Of a stretch of DNA of 35,134 bases, positions 30,826 through 35,134 are shown one piece after another. Origin of the DNA: an uncultured Alistipes sp. GTDB lineage: Bacteria; Bacteroidota; Bacteroidia; Bacteroidales; Rikenellaceae. Every line of letters starts with the position of its first letter. Position 1 is the first letter of the stretch. The notes below the pieces were generated by a model. The model was not told the origin of the DNA, searched no databases, and saw nothing but the letters and a program-made list of their open reading frames with translations. The stretch lies in contig CALBQR010000044.1 of assembly GCA_937899895.1 (NCBI GenBank), positions 1 through 35,134 on the forward strand, given 5' to 3'. Position numbers and translations under genes: made by a program.

Positions 30826-32235
30826 ATGCTCACAAACACTCAGGCATATAGCGATATATGGCAAAACTGCCTGTCGCAAATTCGCAAGCAGACCTCCGAG
30901 GAGGAGTTTGCGCGTTGGATCGAACCCATCGCGCTGCTCAACTTCGATGGCCAAACGCTCAGCCTGCGTGTCCCGAACGAAAGCTACATCAGCCAGATTG
31001 AACACAACTATATTCCGTTCATCAAGCCGATCATCGCATCATTGTTCGGACAACAAACCCGCGTGAGGTACGCGATACCCAAATCGGAGCAGAGCATCGC
31101 ACTGCCTAAAAACAGTGATACGACCGCTATTTCGCAGTTCAAAACCCAAACCGACACTGCAAATATAAAGAATCCGTTTGTAATTCCCGGCCTCAAAAAG
31201 ATAATTATCGACCCGCAGCTCAATCCGAACTACACTTTCGGATCATTTATCGAGGGCGAATGTAACCGTTTGGCCCGTTCGGCAGGTATGGCAATTGCCG
31301 TAAATCCGGGAAACACCCCGTTCAATCCGTTATATATATATGGTGATTCGGGACTCGGAAAGACCCATATCGTGCAGGCTATCGGCCACGAAATCCGCCA
31401 GCGTCATCCGCAGATGCAGGTACTCTACGTGTCGATGAATAAGTTTATGGCGCAATATCAGACCGCCGTACGCAATGGTGAGGTGCCCGATTTCATCCAT
31501 TTCTACCAAATGGTTGATGTATTGATTATCGACGATATTCAGGAGTTGGCCGGTAAAGCGGGAACGCAGACTGTATTCTTTAACATCTTCAACCATCTAC
31601 ACCTGTCGGGCAAGCAGCTTATCTTCACATCGGATAAGCCGCCCGTAGAGTTGAAGGATATCGAGGCTCGCCTGCTTACCCGATTCAAGTGGGGTCTGTC
31701 GGCACAGCTCAACACGCCCGATCACGAGACAAAGGTCAAGATTATTCGCAGCAAAGCGGCAAAGATGAACGCACAGCTCTCTGACGAGGTGGTAAATTAT
31801 CTGGCTGACAATATCAGCGCAAATGTTCGCGAGATCGAAGGCGCACTTTCGTCGCTCGTTGCTCACGCTTCGTTCCTCGGCAAGAAGATCTCAATCTCTT
31901 TGGCAAAGGATATTTTGAAGGCTTATATAAAGCTCTACCAGAAGGAGATAACAATCGAGCATATTCAGCAGGTAGTTTGCCAACACCTCAATTTAGACGT
32001 TGAGCGTTTCAACTCAACCGAGCGCACACGCGAAATTGCACAAGCTCGCCAGATTGCGATGTATTTGAGCAAACAACACACAAAGGCACCTCTAACACAG
32101 ATCGGCGCAGCTATCGGTGGTCGCAACCACGCAACCGTTCTGCACTCGTGCAAGGCTGTCGCAAACCTAATGGAGACTGACAAGACATTCCGCCATCAGG
32201 TGGAGGAGATAGAGAAACTCGTCTTGGCAAAATAG
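30826..32235 (+). CDS. dnaA: Chromosomal replication initiator protein DnaA
   Basis: A 469-residue initiator ATPase that opens oriC. Domain I spans about 1-80 (ARWIEPIALLNFDGQTL); a linker follows, then the AAA+ domain from about residue 125: NPLYIYGDSGLGKTHIVQAIGH (Walker A), VLIIDDIQELAGK (Walker B) and sensor segments (TSDKPPVELKDIEARLLTRFKWG). Domain IV binds the DnaA box: IGGRNHATVLHSCKAV near residue 440. Length fits (~440-470). It is preceded by an AT-rich gap with a DnaA box match. bcp and recA follow. Confidence 0.97.
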   Translation: MLTNTQAYSDIWQNCLSQIRKQTSEEEFARWIEPIALLNFDGQTLSLRVPNESYISQIEHNYIPFIKPIIASLFGQQTRVRYAIPKSEQSIALPKNSDTTAISQFKTQTDTANIKNPFVIPGLKKIIIDPQLNPNYTFGSFIEGECNRLARSAGMAIAVNPGNTPFNPLYIYGDSGLGKTHIVQAIGHEIRQRHPQMQVLYVSMNKFMAQYQTAVRNGEVPDFIHFYQMVDVLIIDDIQELAGKAGTQTVFFNIFNHLHLSGKQLIFTSDKPPVELKDIEARLLTRFKWGLSAQLNTPDHETKVKIIRSKAAKMNAQLSDEVVNYLADNISANVREIEGALSSLVAHASFLGKKISISLAKDILKAYIKLYQKEITIEHIQQVVCQHLNLDVERFNSTERTREIAQARQIAMYLSKQHTKAPLTQIGAAIGGRNHATVLHSCKAVANLMETDKTFRHQVEEIEKLVLAK

Positions 32236-32270
32236 ATCGAATAAAGAGAATATAAAGAGTAAAGCATTAG

Positions 32271-32297
32271 CCGCCGCCCAAAAGGGTGGCGGTTTTT
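32271..32297 (+). terminator. Rho-independent terminator after dnaA
   Basis: CCGCCGCCC (32271-32279) pairs with GGGTGGCGG (32284-32292) with one G-U wobble and a loop of AAAA; five T follow. Confidence 0.9.
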
Positions 32298-32373
32298 CTG
32301 CAATTATACACTACGCCCATTCGCCAAGCAATTGCCGATAGCCATTTTTTGAGAAAAATTCGGGCAGCAGATA

Positions 32374-32404
32374 TTTGTTTTCACAATAAATTTTACTACT
32401 TTTA
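32374..32404 (+). promoter_or_regulatory. Possible promoter of bcp
   Basis: TTTG (32374-32377) then, after 19 bases, TACTTTTA (32397-32404), one base off TAnnTTTG. It lies between the dnaA terminator and bcp, 32 bases before the ATG, so it may drive bcp, recA and perhaps rel. No LexA-type operator was recognised before recA. Confidence 0.45.
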
Positions 32405-32436
32405 CTTGTTAAAATTTCGTTATATCCAAAACCACT

Positions 32437-32910
32437 ATGGCAAAGCTTAAAATTGGCGACAAAGTGCCTACATTCGAGGCAATTACACAAAATGGAGACA
32501 TCGTAACCAACGACTCAATCAAAGGCCGTCGGGCGATTCTGTATTTCTATCCCAAAGACAACACATCGGGATGCACCCTCGAAGCAAAGAGTATGCGCGA
32601 CGGAAAGGCCGAATTAGCAGCCAAAGGTTACGAAATTTATGGCATCAGCCCCGACAGCCAACGCTCACACCAGAACTTTTGCGCAAAGTACGAGTTGAAT
32701 TTCACTCTATTGAGCGACACCGAGAAACGAATGGCCGAGGCTTTTGGCGTTTGGGTTGAGAAGAAGATGTACGGTCGAACATATATGGGCATCCAGCGCA
32801 CGACCTTCATCATCTCCGAAGATGGCACAATCGAGCATATCTTCGAGAAAGTCGATACGAAGAATCACTATCAGCAGATTCTCGATTGGCACAACAACGC
32901 AACAAAGTAA
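32437..32910 (+). CDS. bcp: Thioredoxin-dependent peroxiredoxin (Bcp/PrxQ)
   Basis: A 157-residue peroxiredoxin of the Bcp/PrxQ class that reduces hydrogen peroxide and organic hydroperoxides with electrons from thioredoxin. The peroxidatic Cys is C46 in DNTSGCTLEA. The resolving Cys five residues on in E. coli Bcp is missing (Lys at 51 in TLEAKSM). A Cys occurs at residue 82 (NFCAKY), the place of the alternative alpha-3 type resolving Cys seen in other PrxQ proteins, so a C46-C82 disulphide is likely. The gene precedes recA with 30 bases between. Confidence 0.95.
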   Translation: MAKLKIGDKVPTFEAITQNGDIVTNDSIKGRRAILYFYPKDNTSGCTLEAKSMRDGKAELAAKGYEIYGISPDSQRSHQNFCAKYELNFTLLSDTEKRMAEAFGVWVEKKMYGRTYMGIQRTTFIISEDGTIEHIFEKVDTKNHYQQILDWHNNATK

Positions 32911-32940
32911 ATAATTAGAAAACAAAAAAATAGAAAAACT

Positions 32941-33975
32941 ATGGCAGAGAAGAAACAAGCAGAGGTTCAAGCGAAACCTCAGGTAAACCCCGAAAAGCTG
33001 AAAGTACTCAGCGCAGTAATGGATAAGATCGAAAAGGATTTCGGCAAGGGCTCGATTATGAAGATGAGCAGCCAGGCCGTTACCGATATCGCAGTAATTC
33101 CATCAGGTTCAGTTACGCTCGACGCTGCTCTGGGTGTAGGCGGATATCCCAAAGGCCGCGTTATCGAGATCTATGGTCCCGAATCGTCGGGTAAGACCAC
33201 ACTTGCCATCCACGCTATCGCAGAGGCGCAGAAAGCAGGCGGTATCGCAGCGTTTATCGATGCAGAGCACGCTTTCGACAGCTACTACGCACAGCGTCTG
33301 GGTGTTGATGTCGATAATCTTCTAATTTCACAGCCCGACAACGGTGAGCAGGCTCTCGAAATTGCCGATTCACTGATCCGTTCAAGCGCGATCGACATCA
33401 TTGTCATCGACTCGGTAGCAGCACTGACACCCAAAGCCGAAATCGAGGGCGAAATGGGCGACTCGAAGATGGGCTTGCAGGCTCGTTTGATGTCGCAGGC
33501 TCTGCGCAAGCTGACAGCCAGCATCTCGAAGACCAAGACCGTATGTATCTTTATCAACCAGCTCCGCGATAAGATCGGCGTAATCTATGGTAACCCCGAA
33601 ACAACAACAGGCGGTAATGCGTTGAAGTTCTACGCAAGTGTTCGTATCGACATCCGCAAGGCAAGCGTTATCAAAGATGGCGATGAGCAGTTGGGTACTC
33701 GCGTACGCGTAAAGGTGGTAAAGAACAAGGTTGCTCCTCCGTTCCGCAAGGCCGAGTTCGACATTATGTTTGGCGAAGGTATCTCGAAGATTGGCGAGAT
33801 CCTTGATTTGGGTGTTGATCTGGGTGTGATCAAAAAGTCAGGCTCGTGGTTCTCGTATGGCGAGCGCAAGCTGAGTCAGGGCCGCGACGCCGTTAAGGAG
33901 TTGCTCACAAACGACCTCGAACTGCAAGCCGAAATCGAAGCAAAAGTTCGCGAGGCAATGAAGAACAAAGAGTAA
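32941..33975 (+). CDS. recA: Recombinase RecA
   Basis: A 344-residue DNA-strand-exchange ATPase for recombination and repair. Seen are the Walker A IYGPESSGKTTLAIH (near residue 80), AFIDAEHAFDSYYA, IIVIDSVAALTPKAEIEGEMGDS, the L2 loop region NPETTTGGNALKFYAS and INQLRDKIGV. The length is usual. It begins 30 bases after bcp without a visible promoter of its own, and is followed by rel after 35 bases. Confidence 0.98.
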   Translation: MAEKKQAEVQAKPQVNPEKLKVLSAVMDKIEKDFGKGSIMKMSSQAVTDIAVIPSGSVTLDAALGVGGYPKGRVIEIYGPESSGKTTLAIHAIAEAQKAGGIAAFIDAEHAFDSYYAQRLGVDVDNLLISQPDNGEQALEIADSLIRSSAIDIIVIDSVAALTPKAEIEGEMGDSKMGLQARLMSQALRKLTASISKTKTVCIFINQLRDKIGVIYGNPETTTGGNALKFYASVRIDIRKASVIKDGDEQLGTRVRVKVVKNKVAPPFRKAEFDIMFGEGISKIGEILDLGVDLGVIKKSGSWFSYGERKLSQGRDAVKELLTNDLELQAEIEAKVREAMKNKE

Positions 33976-34010
33976 TAGAATAAGAGATTAACCAAAAATC
34001 ACGTCGGCTT

Positions 34011-35134
34011 ATGAATTATACGGCGGAAGACGAACTTCTCATTCAAGAGAAGTATGACGACTTAATGTCGGTTTGCGAGAAAATCTGCAAATCCGACAGC
34101 GATCGAGACTTCATCAAGAAGGCCTTTTTCCTTGCAAAGGAGGCCCACAAAGGTGTGCGTCGTCGTTCAGGCGAACCATATCTGTTACACCCCATTGCAG
34201 TTGCCAAAATTGCAGTAGAGGAGATCGGATTGGGAGTTAAGTCGGTCGTGGCCGCTTTGTTGCACGACGTGGTGGAGGACACCGAATATACCGTTGAAGA
34301 CATTACCAATATGTTCGGCCAGAAGATCGCCACAATGGTCGATGGACTGACGAAGATGTCGGGTGTCTTCAATACCGAAACCTCGGAGCAGGCAGAGAAT
34401 TTCCGCAAGATCCTGCTCACACTCTCCGATGACGTTCGCGTAATTTTGATCAAAATCGCCGACCGCCTGCACAATATGCGCACCCTCGGCGCAATGCCCG
34501 TAAATAAGCAGATTAAGATCACCAGCGAGACAATCTATCTATTTGCACCGTTGGCACATCGTCTTGGTTTATATTCAATTAAGACCGAGTTGGAGGACCT
34601 CTGTATGATGTACAGATTCCCCGAACAATACCGCGAGATTGCCGACAAATTGAGCAAAACAAAGGTGCAATTGAATGAGTATATTGCTCGTTTTAACGCC
34701 CCGATTATCGACGCATTAAAGAGAAACGGCATCGACTTCGAGATTTCTGGTCGCATCAAGAGCATCTATTCGATATGGTCGAAGATGCAGCGCAAACAGA
34801 TACCCTTCGAGGAGGTATATGATCTGTTTGCTATCCGCGTTGTATTTAAGCCACTGCAATTCCCCTCGGAGAAGACACAGTGTTGGCAGATATACTCGTC
34901 AATCACCGACATCTACACGCCCAAGCCCGAACGACTGCGCGACTGGATCAGTATGCCCAAGGCCAATGGCTATGAGGCTCTACACTCGACCGTGATGGGC
35001 CCCGACGGAGTATGGGTAGAGGTGCAGATTCGCACCCAGCGAATGGAAGATATTGCCGAGCGAGGTTTCGCCGCGCATTGGAAGTATAAACACGCGACAA
35101 TTTCGCAGAACGAAGACGAATTCGACAAGTGGCT
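34011..35134 (+). CDS. rel: RelA/SpoT family (p)ppGpp synthetase/hydrolase, partial at the window end
   Basis: The first 374 residues of a long RSH enzyme, cut by the window edge. The HD hydrolase domain is intact by eye: HPIAVAKI (H60), LLHDVVEDT (HD pair near residue 84) and ADRLHNMRTL (near residue 155), so (p)ppGpp hydrolysis is expected. The synthetase domain follows with RIKSIYSIWSKMQRKQIP, YDLFAIRVVF and ANGYEALHSTVMGPDG, ending with the RTQRMEDIAERGFAAHWKYK segment. The C-terminal TGS/ACT half is outside. ATG at 34011 agrees with the family N-terminus, 35 bases after recA. A bifunctional Rel (alarmone stringent response) is the best reading. Confidence 0.94.
   Translation, partial: MNYTAEDELLIQEKYDDLMSVCEKICKSDSDRDFIKKAFFLAKEAHKGVRRRSGEPYLLHPIAVAKIAVEEIGLGVKSVVAALLHDVVEDTEYTVEDITNMFGQKIATMVDGLTKMSGVFNTETSEQAENFRKILLTLSDDVRVILIKIADRLHNMRTLGAMPVNKQIKITSETIYLFAPLAHRLGLYSIKTELEDLCMMYRFPEQYREIADKLSKTKVQLNEYIARFNAPIIDALKRNGIDFEISGRIKSIYSIWSKMQRKQIPFEEVYDLFAIRVVFKPLQFPSEKTQCWQIYSSITDIYTPKPERLRDWISMPKANGYEALHSTVMGPDGVWVEVQIRTQRMEDIAERGFAAHWKYKHATISQNEDEFDKW

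Noticed and set aside
1..35134. CRISPR arrays, insertion sequences, tRNA or rRNA genes, prophage
   Set aside because: No repeated spacer pattern, transposase, cloverleaf region or phage gene was found; gene gaps are too small or are accounted for by promoters and terminators.

Overview
This window is almost entirely core chromosome of a Bacteroidota bacterium, most likely order Bacteroidales (an Alistipes/Rikenellaceae-like genome is my guess, not a demonstration). Supporting signs are repeated -7 boxes of the form TAnnTTTG in front of genes, weak or absent Shine-Dalgarno sites at most starts, a Bacteroides-type SerA, a very long signal peptidase I, and a dnaA, bcp, recA, rel gene run. No rRNA, tRNA, CRISPR array, insertion sequence or prophage was seen.

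Region by region. (1) About 1-795 is the exception: a minus-strand fragment of an autotransporter-type beta-strand repeat protein with different composition and codon use. It abuts, without any intervening sequence, the C-terminal third of an NhaC-type Na+/H+ antiporter whose 5' part is missing. The simplest reading is an assembly chimera or contig-edge artefact, with a real rearrangement as the alternative. (2) 797-2088: the nhaC remnant and a secreted endonuclease/exonuclease/phosphatase-fold protein, translationally coupled, ending at a bidirectional hairpin. (3) 2154-8252, minus strand: a seven-gene unit transcribed serC, serA, DUF1015, ferredoxin, then alpha, beta and gamma subunits of a 2-oxoacid:ferredoxin oxidoreductase, apparently from one promoter at about 8355-8386. 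SerC produces 2-oxoglutarate, which this oxidoreductase may use, so the layout suggests coupling of serine synthesis to 2-oxoacid/ferredoxin metabolism. No serB is present. (4) 8473-13421, plus strand: yicC, gmk, nadD (with a TPR-like tail), ddl, a Cys-rich DUF3109 protein and a secreted M23/LysM peptidase. (5) 13497-18995: yggS (minus), a secreted C69 dipeptidase, lpdA, a secreted TonB-C-like protein, then a small membrane protein and truA (minus). (6) 19179-28764, plus strand: a long tightly packed run lepB, yigZ-family, pyrB, pyrI, uvrA, M16 peptidase, O-methyltransferase, followed by a secreted GHL10 glycosidase-like protein. (7) 28847-35134: phosphoglucomutase (minus), an AT-rich divergent region with a DnaA-box match, dnaA, bcp, recA and a rel/spoT gene cut by the window end.

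Hairpin terminators, several shared by convergent genes, separate most of the units. I did not find a convincing previously undescribed system. The most useful leads are the foreign junction near 795, the serC-serA-DUF1015-oxidoreductase operon with DUF1015 as a candidate for an unassigned serine-pathway step, the SerA N-terminal extension with a strong ribosome site, the NadD-TPR fusion, and the DnaA-box/dyad region before dnaA.
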